Assembly (NCBI RefSeq): GCF_000719285.1 | Contig: NZ_JOFS01000011.1 | Location: 1 to 64,000 of the forward strand | Length of the DNA stretch: 64,000 bases | From: Streptomyces bicolor | GTDB lineage: Bacteria > Actinomycetota > Actinomycetes > Streptomycetales > Streptomycetaceae | Reading direction: 5' to 3' | Shown: piece by piece, positions 50,856-59,608 of the stretch | How the letters are laid out: every line of letters begins with the position of its first letter | Position numbering within the stretch: the stretch's first letter is position 1 | The notes under the pieces: model-generated | What the model was told of the DNA's origin: nothing | Seen by the model: the letters and a program-made list of their open reading frames with translations, nothing else | Databases searched by the model: none | Program-made: the position numbers and the translations under genes

Positions 50856-52985
50856 TCAGAAATTGAGGGGGAAGCGGCGCGGCTTGGTGCCGGTGGCCCG
50901 GGCGTAGGCGTTGGCGACGGCGCCCGCCGCGGCGGGGACGCCGAGTTCGCCGGCACCGCCGGGATCGCCCTTTGAGGGCATGATGTGCGCCTCGAAGTGC
51001 TGCGGGGCGTGCCGCTGCCGCGCGTAGTGGAAGTCGGCGAAGCTGCTCTCGCGGACGGCGCCCTTGTCGATGTGCAGCCCGGCCCGCAGGACCGTGGAGA
51101 TGCCGTCGACCGCGGTGCCCATGAGCTGGGCCTCGAGGCCGCGCGGGTTGACGGCCGTGCCGACGTCCGCCGCCATCACCACCTTGGTCACCCGGGGGTT
51201 CTTCGGATCGGCGGCGTCGATCTCGACCAGGCAGGCCACACAGGAGCCGTACTCCTCGTGCACGGCGACACCCTGGGCGTGGCCCCGGGGCATGGTCCGG
51301 CCCCAGTCCCCCGCCTTGGCGACCTTGTCCAATACGGCCTTGACGGCCTTGCTCCGCAGTGTCGTTCGGCGGAAGGCGACCGGGTCCTTGCCGAGGGCGC
51401 GGGCGACCTCGTCGACGACGATCTCCTCGGCGGTGCGCACCGTGCCGGAGTCCACCGAGCGCCAGGCGCCGAGGGGGATCGCGAGGTCGACCGAGCCCGA
51501 ATCGCCGGAGAGGCGGCCGAAGTTGTACAGGCCGCTGTCGCTGGGGAGCGGGGCCGCCCCGGGGGCGCGTACTGCCGAGCCCACGCCGCCCTGAGTGGAC
51601 AGGCCCTGCTTGCCGAAGGACTCGTTGACCGAGGCCGTCGCATGGGCGAAGGCCACCACCCTGCCCCGGGCGTGGCTGGCCCGGATCCGGTGGTGGGAGG
51701 CCGGGCGCATGCGGCCGTGCCGCATGTCGTCGGCCCGGCTCCACATCAGCTTCACCGGCCGGCGCGCCTTCTTGGAGATCAGGGCCGCCTCGATCGCCGC
51801 GTCGTAGTTCAGCCGGCGTCCGAACGAGCCGCCGCCGCGCAGGACATGGACCCGGACCTTCGACACCGGCAGGCCGATCGTCGAGGCGATCTCCTCGCGC
51901 GCCGACTGCGGTGTCTGGGAGGAGAACCAGATCTCGGCGCGCTGGGCGCGTACGTCCGCCACGGCGGTGAGCACCTCCATCGGCGCGTGGCTGACGAAGG
52001 CGAACTCGAACTCGGCCTCCGTCTGCGCCGATCCGCGCGGCGGGGTCGCCAGCTTCGGCACGGCGGCACGCAGCCGGGAACGGATCTCGGCGTCGGAGAC
52101 GTTCGCCAGCGGGCCCGGCGCCCACTTGATCCGGAGGGCGTCCCGGGCCTGGAAGGCGTGGTGGAAGGTGTCGGCGACCACGGCGACACCGCCGTCGATC
52201 CGGACGACCGCGTGCACGCCGGGCATGGCGCGTGCGGCCGCGGAGTCGACCGAGACGACCTTGCCGCCGATCGTCGGCGGCCGGGCCACCACAGTCGGCT
52301 TGGCGCCGGCCACCGCGAGGTCTCCGGTGTACGTCGCCTTGCCGGTGACGATGTCGCGGCCGTCGATGCGGGTCGTCGGCCGGCCGATCACGCGGTGCTT
52401 GGACGCGGGCTTGGGGTCGGTCGACACGGCGGGGCGCGTGATCCGGGCGGCGGCTCTGGTCAGCGTTCCGAAGGCGGCCGAGCGACCGTCCGGTGCGAAG
52501 ACCCGGGTGCCCCGGGTGCGCAGGGTCCGCGCGGGGACGTGCCATTGCCGGGCCGCCGCGGTCACCAGCTTGGCGCGGGCGGTGGCGGCCAGTTGCCGGG
52601 CCGGTCCGTACAGCGAACTGACCGAGTTCGAGCCGCCGGTGAACTGGTTGCCCTTGCCGCGGGCGTCCGCGAGCGGGATGTCGACGTCGGCGAGGCGGGC
52701 GTCCAGCTCCTCGGCGATCATCATCGCGACGGCGGTGGTGACGCCCTGGCCGACCTCGACGCGCGGCAGCCGTACGACGACCCTGTTGGCCGGGGTGACC
52801 TCCAGGACCAGCATCTCCTCGTCGGTGCCGGTGACCAGGACGTCGGAGGCGGCGCGGCCGTCGGCCGTGGCTTCCTCGGCGCCCTGCGCGGTCGAGCCGT
52901 CGCAGCCGAGCGGTGCCGCGACGGTCAGGGTGGTCGCCGCCAGCGAGTACACCACGAACTGTCGACGGGACAACTGACTGGCCAA
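50856..52985 (-). CDS. Molybdenum hydroxylase large subunit (isoquinoline 1-oxidoreductase beta type)
   Basis: A 709-residue molybdopterin enzyme. A Tat signal begins the protein (SRRQFVVYSLAATTLTVAAP, then a Cys), so the folded enzyme is exported. Domains follow the xanthine oxidase plan, with duplicated Ald_Xan_dh_C2 parts: VEVGQGVTTAVAMMIAEELD, GGGSFGRRLNYDAAIEAALI and EYGSCVACLVEIDA, ending in VPAAAGAVANAYARATG. The usual catalytic Glu segment lies in GAGELGVPAAAG. It oxidises aldehydes or N-heteroaromatics; the substrate is unknown. Confidence 0.92.
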   Translation of the reverse strand: MASQLSRRQFVVYSLAATTLTVAAPLGCDGSTAQGAEEATADGRAASDVLVTGTDEEMLVLEVTPANRVVVRLPRVEVGQGVTTAVAMMIAEELDARLADVDIPLADARGKGNQFTGGSNSVSSLYGPARQLAATARAKLVTAAARQWHVPARTLRTRGTRVFAPDGRSAAFGTLTRAAARITRPAVSTDPKPASKHRVIGRPTTRIDGRDIVTGKATYTGDLAVAGAKPTVVARPPTIGGKVVSVDSAAARAMPGVHAVVRIDGGVAVVADTFHHAFQARDALRIKWAPGPLANVSDAEIRSRLRAAVPKLATPPRGSAQTEAEFEFAFVSHAPMEVLTAVADVRAQRAEIWFSSQTPQSAREEIASTIGLPVSKVRVHVLRGGGSFGRRLNYDAAIEAALISKKARRPVKLMWSRADDMRHGRMRPASHHRIRASHARGRVVAFAHATASVNESFGKQGLSTQGGVGSAVRAPGAAPLPSDSGLYNFGRLSGDSGSVDLAIPLGAWRSVDSGTVRTAEEIVVDEVARALGKDPVAFRRTTLRSKAVKAVLDKVAKAGDWGRTMPRGHAQGVAVHEEYGSCVACLVEIDAADPKNPRVTKVVMAADVGTAVNPRGLEAQLMGTAVDGISTVLRAGLHIDKGAVRESSFADFHYARQRHAPQHFEAHIMPSKGDPGGAGELGVPAAAGAVANAYARATGTKPRRFPLNF

Positions 52986-53075
52986 CAGACGCTCCTCTCC
53001 GAGAACCCGGGGTGGTTCGACCTGTATGAGGGGCGGGTGCGCGCCGGGGTTGCGCCGGTTGGCCGCTGCATCGAT

Positions 53076-54242
53076 CTACGGGCCGAGTCGTGAGAGGTCG
53101 GTGCCCCACTCCAGGTGTCGTACCAGTTCGTCCTCTCCCTGCCGGTTACCGCTGCCGCCCCGTGCGCCGGGACCTGACGGGGCGCGGGTGCCCCGGGATA
53201 TGCCGCCGCTGACCGTGATGTTGTGTTCCACGCGAGGGCGGCGGAGGGTCTCGTAGAGGGCGAGCGCGGCGTCGGTGTCCGGTGTGTCCCGCAGGGACTT
53301 GGCGAGGATCACGGCGTCCTCCAGCGCCATGGACGCGCCCTGCCCGGTGGCGGGGGACGCCGCGTGGGCCGCGTCGCCGATGACCAGCGTGCGGGCGGAG
53401 CGCCAGGGCGTCCCGGTGGGGAGTTCGGTGGCGTTGGTGACCATGAGCCGGTCGGAGGTGGCCGCGACGAGGTCCGCGGCCGCGGTGGCGTCCTTGCGCA
53501 GCAGTGGCAGCAGCAGGTCGCGCCAGCGGGCCGGGGTGCCGTCGGCGAGGGCGTCGGCGGCCAGGGGTGCGTCGGTGACGCGCGCGAACCAGTACGTCTC
53601 CCCCGCGGGCGACACCGCGTACCCGAAGGCGACAGAGCTGCCGCGCACCATGGTGATCGTCTCGGCCCCGGCGGCCGCGGGGGCGGTGCCTGTGTAGCCG
53701 TAGAAGACGTACTGTCCGGCGTACTCCGGGCGCGCGTCGGGAGCGATGAGGCTGCGGACGGTGGAGTTCAGGCCGTCCGCCCCGATGAGCAGGTCGCCGG
53801 TGGCCGTGCTGCCGTCGGCGAAGTGGGCGGTCACGCCGTCCGTGCCGTCCTCGACCGACACCAGGCGGGCGCCGTGCCGGATGCCGATGCCCCGGCGCGT
53901 GACCTCGGCCTGCAAGGCGGCGTTGAGGTCGCCGCGCCACAGGCACCGGTATCGAAGGTGCGCGGTGCCGGCCTCGCCCAGCGGCACGTGGGCCACCTCG
54001 GCGCCCGTGTCGTCGAGGACCCGCATCGAGGTGAGCGGAAAGCCGATGGCGGTGACCGCTTCCGAGGCGTCGACCTCCGCGAGAGCCCGCATGCCGTTGC
54101 TCGCGAGCGTGAGGAACGCGCCGATGTCCTCGGCGGAGTCCGGATGCGCCTCGTACACGGCGACGTCGAATCCGGCCTTGTGCAGAGCGAGCGCCGCTCC
54201 CGCACCGGCGATCCCGCCCCCTACGACAATCAACCGCGTCAC
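53076..54242 (-). CDS. FAD-dependent monooxygenase
   Basis: A 388-residue class A flavoprotein hydroxylase from GTG at 54242 (preceded by AGGGGG). GGGIAGAGAALALHKAGFDV, GADGLNSTVRSLIAPDARPE (DG motif) and LVIGDAAHAASPATGQGASM are typical of salicylate/6-hydroxynicotinate-like monooxygenases. It lies 90 bases beyond the molybdenum hydroxylase start on the same strand and may act on its product. Confidence 0.9.
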   Translation of the reverse strand: MTRLIVVGGGIAGAGAALALHKAGFDVAVYEAHPDSAEDIGAFLTLASNGMRALAEVDASEAVTAIGFPLTSMRVLDDTGAEVAHVPLGEAGTAHLRYRCLWRGDLNAALQAEVTRRGIGIRHGARLVSVEDGTDGVTAHFADGSTATGDLLIGADGLNSTVRSLIAPDARPEYAGQYVFYGYTGTAPAAAGAETITMVRGSSVAFGYAVSPAGETYWFARVTDAPLAADALADGTPARWRDLLLPLLRKDATAAADLVAATSDRLMVTNATELPTGTPWRSARTLVIGDAAHAASPATGQGASMALEDAVILAKSLRDTPDTDAALALYETLRRPRVEHNITVSGGISRGTRAPSGPGARGGSGNRQGEDELVRHLEWGTDLSRLGP

Positions 54243-54438
54243 ATCGCCCCCTTGGACGCGCGTACGACCCCCTGCCGGTCGCCGCCGTCCTCCGTGGAAC
54301 GTCCCACGTCCGGCCCGGGTTCCCGAACGAGCCCCCAGCCACCGCACGGTTCGGAACGCCGAACCGGAATGCATGCAACCATTCCGGCAACCCGAATGTC
54401 TCCTCTAATATCAGGCACATCACCTCCTGGGGGACGAA

Positions 54439-55023
54439 ATGGGACGAAAGCGAGTGGCTTGGGCGACGACCGTCGCGCTCATGGCCGCCACATTGGGTGT
54501 GGCGGCGGTTCCGGCCGATGCCACCACGACCACCACCACCCGGACCACCGCCTGCCCCACCGGCTGGGGCAGTCAGACCAAGACCCGCTCCGCCGCCACG
54601 TCGGAGTCGGTGACGAACATCAGGACCGGCCGGCACGCCTGCTTCGACCGCATGGTCGTCGACGTCCCCGGCGCGGGCACCAGCGGCCTCGGCTATTCCG
54701 TCAGGTACGTCAGCCGCCTCCACCAGGACGGTTCGGGCAACTACATCCCCGTCGGCGGCGGAGCCGTCCTCGAGGTGCGGGTGGCCGCCCCGGCCTACGA
54801 CCCCGACACGGGGAAGCCCACGTATCCCGTGCGGGCCGGTCAGCGTCTGTCGGGCGTGGACCTCACGGGCTACCGCACCTTCAGGGACGCCCGGTTCGCC
54901 GGCAGCTTCGAAGGGGACACACAGATCGGACTCGGCGTCCGGGCGCGGCTGCCCTTCCGCGTGTGGGTGGCCACCGACCGGGTCGTGGTCGACGTCGCGC
55001 ACAACTGGACCGGGGCACGCTGA
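54439..55023 (+). CDS. Secreted AMIN-like domain protein
   Basis: A 194-residue exported protein. Signal peptide cleaves after VPADA; a Thr repeat (TTTTTTRTT) leads to a beta-domain with DRMVVDVPGAGTSGLGYSVR, LEVRVAAPAYD and FRVWVATDRVVVDVAHNW, as in actinobacterial AMIN-like proteins that may bind cell-wall polymers. Two cysteines (TACPTG, HACFDR) can pair. A hairpin follows at 55025. Confidence 0.85.
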   Translation: MGRKRVAWATTVALMAATLGVAAVPADATTTTTTRTTACPTGWGSQTKTRSAATSESVTNIRTGRHACFDRMVVDVPGAGTSGLGYSVRYVSRLHQDGSGNYIPVGGGAVLEVRVAAPAYDPDTGKPTYPVRAGQRLSGVDLTGYRTFRDARFAGSFEGDTQIGLGVRARLPFRVWVATDRVVVDVAHNWTGAR

Positions 55024-55024
55024 G

Positions 55025-55052
55025 GCCCTGACGGAGTCGCTGTGATCAGGGC
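55025..55052. terminator. Short bidirectional hairpin
   Basis: GCCCTGA/TCAGGGC with a 14-base loop between convergent genes; a modest 7-bp stem. Confidence 0.55.
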
Positions 55053-56821
55053 TACGGGACGGTCAGGGCGTCCCGCCCCTGATACTCCCGCAACTTCCGG
55101 TACAGGGTCGCCCGGGCGATCCCCAACGCCGCCGCGGCGCGTGCCTTGTTGCCGCCGTGGCGGCGCAACGCCTCCAGGATCGCGGCCCGTTCGGCGAGCT
55201 CCATGGGGCTGAGGCTCCGTCCCGCGGGCCCCTCCCGGACGGGATCCGGCAGTTCGCTGCGCCGTACCGGTCCGCTCACCCGGCGCTGACTCGCGAGCGC
55301 CCGTAGGAGGTGGGCGAGTTCGGTCACGTTTCCGGGCCAGGGATGCCGTTCCAGCGCCCGCAGCGCGTCCAGGGTCCAAGTCAGTGGAGGGCTGCCGGGG
55401 GCCGGCGCGGGCGCCAGGGCCTGGAGCAACTCCCTGATGTCCTCGGGGCGTTCGCGCAGGGCCGGCAACGTCACCGAGCGGGCCGCGAGCGTGTCGAGGA
55501 GGCGCTGGAGGCAGGGGCCCGGCGAGGTTCCGGGCGTGTAGGTGACGACCAGGTGGGCGTCCGGGCGCTCGTCCAGGAGGGCGTTGAGGGCTGCGACGTC
55601 CGGCTGGGCGAGCCGTTCGGCGTGGCGCAGGAGCAGGGGGCGGTCTCCGGTCCTCCCCCAGTCTTCAGCCGGGCGGACCCCCATCCCGCTACGCTCGTCG
55701 TCCTTGAGGCCGAGTTCGGGTGCTTCCGCGGCGTCCACGACCAACGGAGCGGTGTCGGCGAAGAGTTCGAGGGCGAGCGTGGTCTTGCCCGTTCCCCTCT
55801 CTCCGACGACAAGCACGGGCCCCGTGGTGAGGGCCAAGGACATCGCCCGCGCGACCGCATGCCGCCACGGCACCGAACTCCCCACCAGCGAGCTCACCGG
55901 GCGCCTCGGCGACGGCACCGGCTCCAGGGGACGTGGCGCGAGCACGGCGACCAGGCCGAGGACGCGGCCTTCGTGCCGTACCGGAGTGATCTCGGCCGTG
56001 CACCCGGCGTCCTCGGGAAGCGGGATGTCGTACGCCTCGCCGGTCCAGCTGACGCACGCCCGCGCACCCCGCTCCAACGCCTCCAGCACCTGCGGCGAGG
56101 CAAGACGCACCGCGGCCTCACTGACCAGCCGGTTACGGCCGTCCAGCGCGACGACCGCCCGCTCGCGTCCCCGCGCGGCCCGCTCGTAGGCGTCGAGCAG
56201 CGCGCGTTCCGGGGTACGCGCGCGTGCCCGCAGTTCCGCCTCCACCGCCGTGGCGATCGCCTCCGCCAGGACGGCCCCGGGGTGCGGTCGGCACCCCGCG
56301 CACAGGCCGGAGGCGACCGTCACCGTGCCGAGCGCCTTGCCCGTCTGCGGGGAGAGCAACGGCACGCTGACCGCGGAGACGTCCTGCCACACGTCGAGGA
56401 AGTGCTCCGGACCGTGCACCTCAGCCCTGCGCCGGGTGCGCAGCGCGAGCGCGGCGCTGTTGTGGCCGACCTCCCGCTCGGACAGGTCGCGGCAGGTGTC
56501 GTCGCCGGGTGCGCTGCCCGTCGACCACAGCACCCTCAGCCGCTCGTCGGTGAGGACCAGTGCCGACCGTTCGACGTCGAGGACCGGGGCGAGGCGGGTG
56601 AGCGCCGGACGCGCCGCCTCCAGCAGAGGCGAGTCGACAGGGTCGGCCACCGACTCCCGTACCGGGCCCTCCAGATCGGGCCGTACGCCGAAGAACCGTG
56701 CGCGCCGCCAGGCGGCGACGAGGTCGTCCGGCACACCGTCCGGGAGCGGGCGCCCCGCCAGGAACCGCTGGCGGGCCTGACGGAGAGGGGCGAGGTCAGG
56801 GAGGTGTTCCGCGGTCGTCAT
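55052..56821 (-). CDS. AcoR-like GAF/AAA+/Fis regulator of the hydroxyquinol operon
   Basis: A 589-residue activator. N-terminal GAF-like sensor (LTRLAPVLDVERSALVLTDE, GHNSAALALRTRRRAEVHGP), a central AAA+ region with Walker A VVGERGTGKTTLALELF, and a C-terminal Fis HTH, RHGGNKARAAAALGIARATL then YRKLREYQ. The GAFTGA loop needed to contact sigma-54 is absent, fitting a genus without sigma-54. It diverges from the FAD hydroxylase gene, and a perfect dyad lies between at 56870. Confidence 0.9.
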   Translation of the reverse strand: MTTAEHLPDLAPLRQARQRFLAGRPLPDGVPDDLVAAWRRARFFGVRPDLEGPVRESVADPVDSPLLEAARPALTRLAPVLDVERSALVLTDERLRVLWSTGSAPGDDTCRDLSEREVGHNSAALALRTRRRAEVHGPEHFLDVWQDVSAVSVPLLSPQTGKALGTVTVASGLCAGCRPHPGAVLAEAIATAVEAELRARARTPERALLDAYERAARGRERAVVALDGRNRLVSEAAVRLASPQVLEALERGARACVSWTGEAYDIPLPEDAGCTAEITPVRHEGRVLGLVAVLAPRPLEPVPSPRRPVSSLVGSSVPWRHAVARAMSLALTTGPVLVVGERGTGKTTLALELFADTAPLVVDAAEAPELGLKDDERSGMGVRPAEDWGRTGDRPLLLRHAERLAQPDVAALNALLDERPDAHLVVTYTPGTSPGPCLQRLLDTLAARSVTLPALRERPEDIRELLQALAPAPAPGSPPLTWTLDALRALERHPWPGNVTELAHLLRALASQRRVSGPVRRSELPDPVREGPAGRSLSPMELAERAAILEALRRHGGNKARAAAALGIARATLYRKLREYQGRDALTVP

Positions 56822-56869
56822 GGCGCTCCCCACCGTATCGGGGGCCTCGCACACCCGGCGATGGCGGGC

Positions 56870-56886
56870 TGTCTCGTAATGAGACA
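56870..56886. promoter_or_regulatory. Perfect dyad between activator and catabolic operon
   Basis: TGTCTCGTAATGAGACA: arms TGTCTC/GAGACA around five bases. It lies 49 bases from the activator start and 85 from the operon start; a further TGTCTCAT half-site occurs near 56,943. A Fis-type HTH dimer site is likely. Confidence 0.6.
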
Positions 56887-56970
56887 CCCACGACGGCACG
56901 CCCCGCTCCATGATCTTGAAAGGTCGGATTCCGTTCCCGTCTCCTGTCTCATCTCCTGGAGCGTTTTGTC

Positions 56971-58716
56971 GTGCACACCGTCGTCGAGACCGATGTACTG
57001 ATCGTGGGCAGCGGCCCAGCGGGCGCGTCGGCCGCGCTCGCCCTGAGCACCTACGGCGTGCGCAACATGGTCGTCACCCGGTACGCGAGTCTGGCCGACA
57101 CCCCCCGCGCGCACATCACCAACCAGCGCACCATGGAGGTGCTGCGCGATCTGGGCGTCGAGGAGGACGTGGTCGCCCAGGCGACGCCCCAGCACCTGAT
57201 GGGCAACACGACGTTCTGCACCAGCCTGGCCGGCGACGAGCTGGGCCGGGTCCGCTCCTGGGGCAACGATCCGCTCGTGCAGGCCGCGCACGAACTCGCC
57301 AGCCCGACCCGGATGTGCGACATGCCGCAGCACCTGATGGAGCCGGTGCTGGTCAACGCGGCCATCGCCCGCGGCACCGACTTCCGCTTCAGCACCGTCT
57401 ACCGGTCCTTCGTCCAGGACGAGGGCGGCGTCACGGTCACGGTCGAGGACCGGCTGCGCGGCGACGAGTACACGATCCGCGCCAAGTACCTGATCGGCAC
57501 CGACGGCGGCCGCTCCAAGGTCGCCGAGGACGCCGGGCTGCCCATGGGCGGTCAGATGGGTGTCGCGGGCAGCATCAACATCGTCTTCGACGCCGATCTG
57601 AGCCGGTACACGGCCCACCGCCCCTCCACCCTCTACTGGGTGCTCGCGCCCGGCGCCACGGTCGGCGGCATCGGCGCGGGCCTCGTGCGCTGCGTGCGGC
57701 CCTGGAACGAGTGGCTGATCGTCTGGGGCTACGACGTGACCGCGGGCGCTCCCGACCTCACCGAGGAGTACGCGCTGTCCGTCGTACGGCAGCTGGTCGG
57801 CGACGACGAGATCCCGGTGACCATCAAGTCGTCCTCGGCGTGGACGGTCAACGAGATGTACGCGGAGACGTACGCCAACGGCCGTGTGTTCTGCGCCGGC
57901 GACGCCGTGCACCGCCACCCGCCGTCCAACGGGCTCGGCTCCAACACCTCCATCCAGGACTCCTACAACCTGGCGTGGAAGCTGAAGCTCGTCCTCGACG
58001 GCGTGGCGTCGCCGAAGCTGCTCGACACCTACGACGCCGAGCGGGCTCCGGTCGGGAAGCAGATCGTGACCCGCGCCAACAAGTCCATCGCCGAGACCGC
58101 CCCCATCTTCGAGGCACTCGACGGGCTCTCGCCGCAGACGCCCGAGCAGCTGTGGGCCAACATCGCCGCCCGCAAGGACGGCACGGAGGCGGCGGAGAAG
58201 CAGCGGATCGCGCTGCGGGAGGCGATCGCCTTCAAGGTGTACGAGTTCAACGCGCACGGCGTCGACCTCAATCAGCGTTACGCCTCCGACGCGGTCGTCC
58301 CGGACGGCACTCCCGACCCCGGCTTCACCCGCGACCCCGAGCTGCACCACCAGCCCGCCTCCCGCCCCGGCGCCAAGCTCCCGCACGCCTGGATCACCTC
58401 CGGGACCCGGACCCTGTCGACCCTCGACACCGTCGGCAAGGGCCGCTTCACGCTGCTCACGGGGATCGGCGGCGACGCCTGGGTGCGGGCCGCCGCGGCC
58501 CAGCCCCTCGACATCGCCACGGTGGTGATCGGACCGGGGCAGCACTACGAGGACCCGTACGGCGACTGGGCGAACCTTCGCGAGATCTCCGACGCGGGCG
58601 CTCTCCTCGTACGCCCCGACGGGTATGTGGCGTTCCGGCACGCCGGCGCGGCCTCGGCCGAGGAAGCCGAACGGTTGCTCACGGACGCGCTGCGGCGGAT
58701 CCTCGGGCACGGTTGA
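56971..58716 (+). CDS. FAD-dependent phenol/resorcinol hydroxylase
   Basis: A 581-residue TfdB/PheA-type flavoprotein hydroxylase. VLIVGSGPAGASAALALSTY, TDGGRSKVAEDAGLPMGG (DG motif), VFCAGDAVHRHPPSNGLGSN and the C-terminal thioredoxin-like domain are complete. In context with hydroxyquinol dioxygenase it most likely hydroxylates resorcinol (or a related phenol) to hydroxyquinol. GTG at 56971 has GGAG upstream. Confidence 0.92.
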   Translation: MHTVVETDVLIVGSGPAGASAALALSTYGVRNMVVTRYASLADTPRAHITNQRTMEVLRDLGVEEDVVAQATPQHLMGNTTFCTSLAGDELGRVRSWGNDPLVQAAHELASPTRMCDMPQHLMEPVLVNAAIARGTDFRFSTVYRSFVQDEGGVTVTVEDRLRGDEYTIRAKYLIGTDGGRSKVAEDAGLPMGGQMGVAGSINIVFDADLSRYTAHRPSTLYWVLAPGATVGGIGAGLVRCVRPWNEWLIVWGYDVTAGAPDLTEEYALSVVRQLVGDDEIPVTIKSSSAWTVNEMYAETYANGRVFCAGDAVHRHPPSNGLGSNTSIQDSYNLAWKLKLVLDGVASPKLLDTYDAERAPVGKQIVTRANKSIAETAPIFEALDGLSPQTPEQLWANIAARKDGTEAAEKQRIALREAIAFKVYEFNAHGVDLNQRYASDAVVPDGTPDPGFTRDPELHHQPASRPGAKLPHAWITSGTRTLSTLDTVGKGRFTLLTGIGGDAWVRAAAAQPLDIATVVIGPGQHYEDPYGDWANLREISDAGALLVRPDGYVAFRHAGAASAEEAERLLTDALRRILGHG

Positions 58717-58750
58717 GATGTGCGCCGAGGAGGCCGGGAAAGGAGCCGAC

Positions 58751-59608
58751 ATGACCGGCGAGCCGACAGTCACCGACGAGGCCGTCGCCAGTCTGCGCGG
58801 GACCGCCGATCCCCGCCTGCGGGAGCTGCTGACGGGCCTGATCGGTCATCTGCACGCCTTCGCGCGGGAGACACGGCTGACGCAGGAGGAGTGGGAGCGG
58901 GCGATCGGGTTCCTGACCGCGACCGGGCAGGCGTGCACGGACACCCGGCAGGAGTTCATCCTGCTGTCGGACGTGCTCGGGCTGTCGATGCTCCTGGAGA
59001 CCATCAACGAGCGCCAGGGCCCGGGCGCCACCGAGTCGACGGTGCTGGGCCCGTTCCACATGACCGAGTCCCCCCTGCGCGAGCTCGGCGCGACCATCGA
59101 CCTGGTCGGTGACGGCGAGCCGTGCGTGGTCAGCGGGCGGGTGCTGTCCCGGGACGGCGGTCCGCTGCCCGGCGCGAGGATCGACGTATGGCAGGCGGAC
59201 GGGCACGGCTTCTACGACGTGCAACGCCCGGACGTGCAGCCGCCGGGCAACGGCCGGGGACTGTTCACGGCGGACGCCGAAGGCCGCTTCTGGTTCCGGA
59301 CATGCGTGCCGAGCCCGTACCCGATCCCGACGGACGGCCCGGTCGGTGAGCTGCTGCGGGCCGCCGGACGGCACCCCTACCGCCCCGCCCACATCCACTT
59401 CATCGCCTCCGCCGCCGGCCACACGCCGGTGACCACGCACATCTTCGTGGCGGGCAGCGAGTACCTGGACTCCGACGCCGTGTTCGCCGTCAAGCCGAGC
59501 CTCGTGCAGGACTTCAAGGAGATCGACGACCCGGCACGGGCCCGGGAGTTCGGCGTCGGCAACCCCTTCCGGCACGCCCGGTTCGACCACGTGCTGGAGC
59601 GGGCGTGA
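58751..59608 (+). CDS. Hydroxyquinol 1,2-dioxygenase
   Basis: A 285-residue intradiol ring-cleaving dioxygenase with the N-terminal helical dimer domain. The iron ligands align as Tyr155 (HGFYDVQ), Tyr190 (PSPYPIP), His214 and His216 (PAHIHF). ESTVLGPFHMTESPLRELGA is typical of the hydroxyquinol/chlorocatechol group. It cleaves hydroxyquinol to maleylacetate. AAAGGAG precedes ATG at 58751. Its stop overlaps the next start. Confidence 0.93.
   Translation: MTGEPTVTDEAVASLRGTADPRLRELLTGLIGHLHAFARETRLTQEEWERAIGFLTATGQACTDTRQEFILLSDVLGLSMLLETINERQGPGATESTVLGPFHMTESPLRELGATIDLVGDGEPCVVSGRVLSRDGGPLPGARIDVWQADGHGFYDVQRPDVQPPGNGRGLFTADAEGRFWFRTCVPSPYPIPTDGPVGELLRAAGRHPYRPAHIHFIASAAGHTPVTTHIFVAGSEYLDSDAVFAVKPSLVQDFKEIDDPARAREFGVGNPFRHARFDHVLERA

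Noticed and set aside
50985..53093. 702-codon open frame on plus opposite the Mo hydroxylase
   Set aside because: Composition-driven shadow with no recognisable domain; the minus frame is a complete enzyme.
53146..55002. 618-codon minus frame across the FAD monooxygenase and the AMIN-like gene
   Set aside because: Arg/Gly/His-rich reading of the wrong frame; it spans two unrelated genes.
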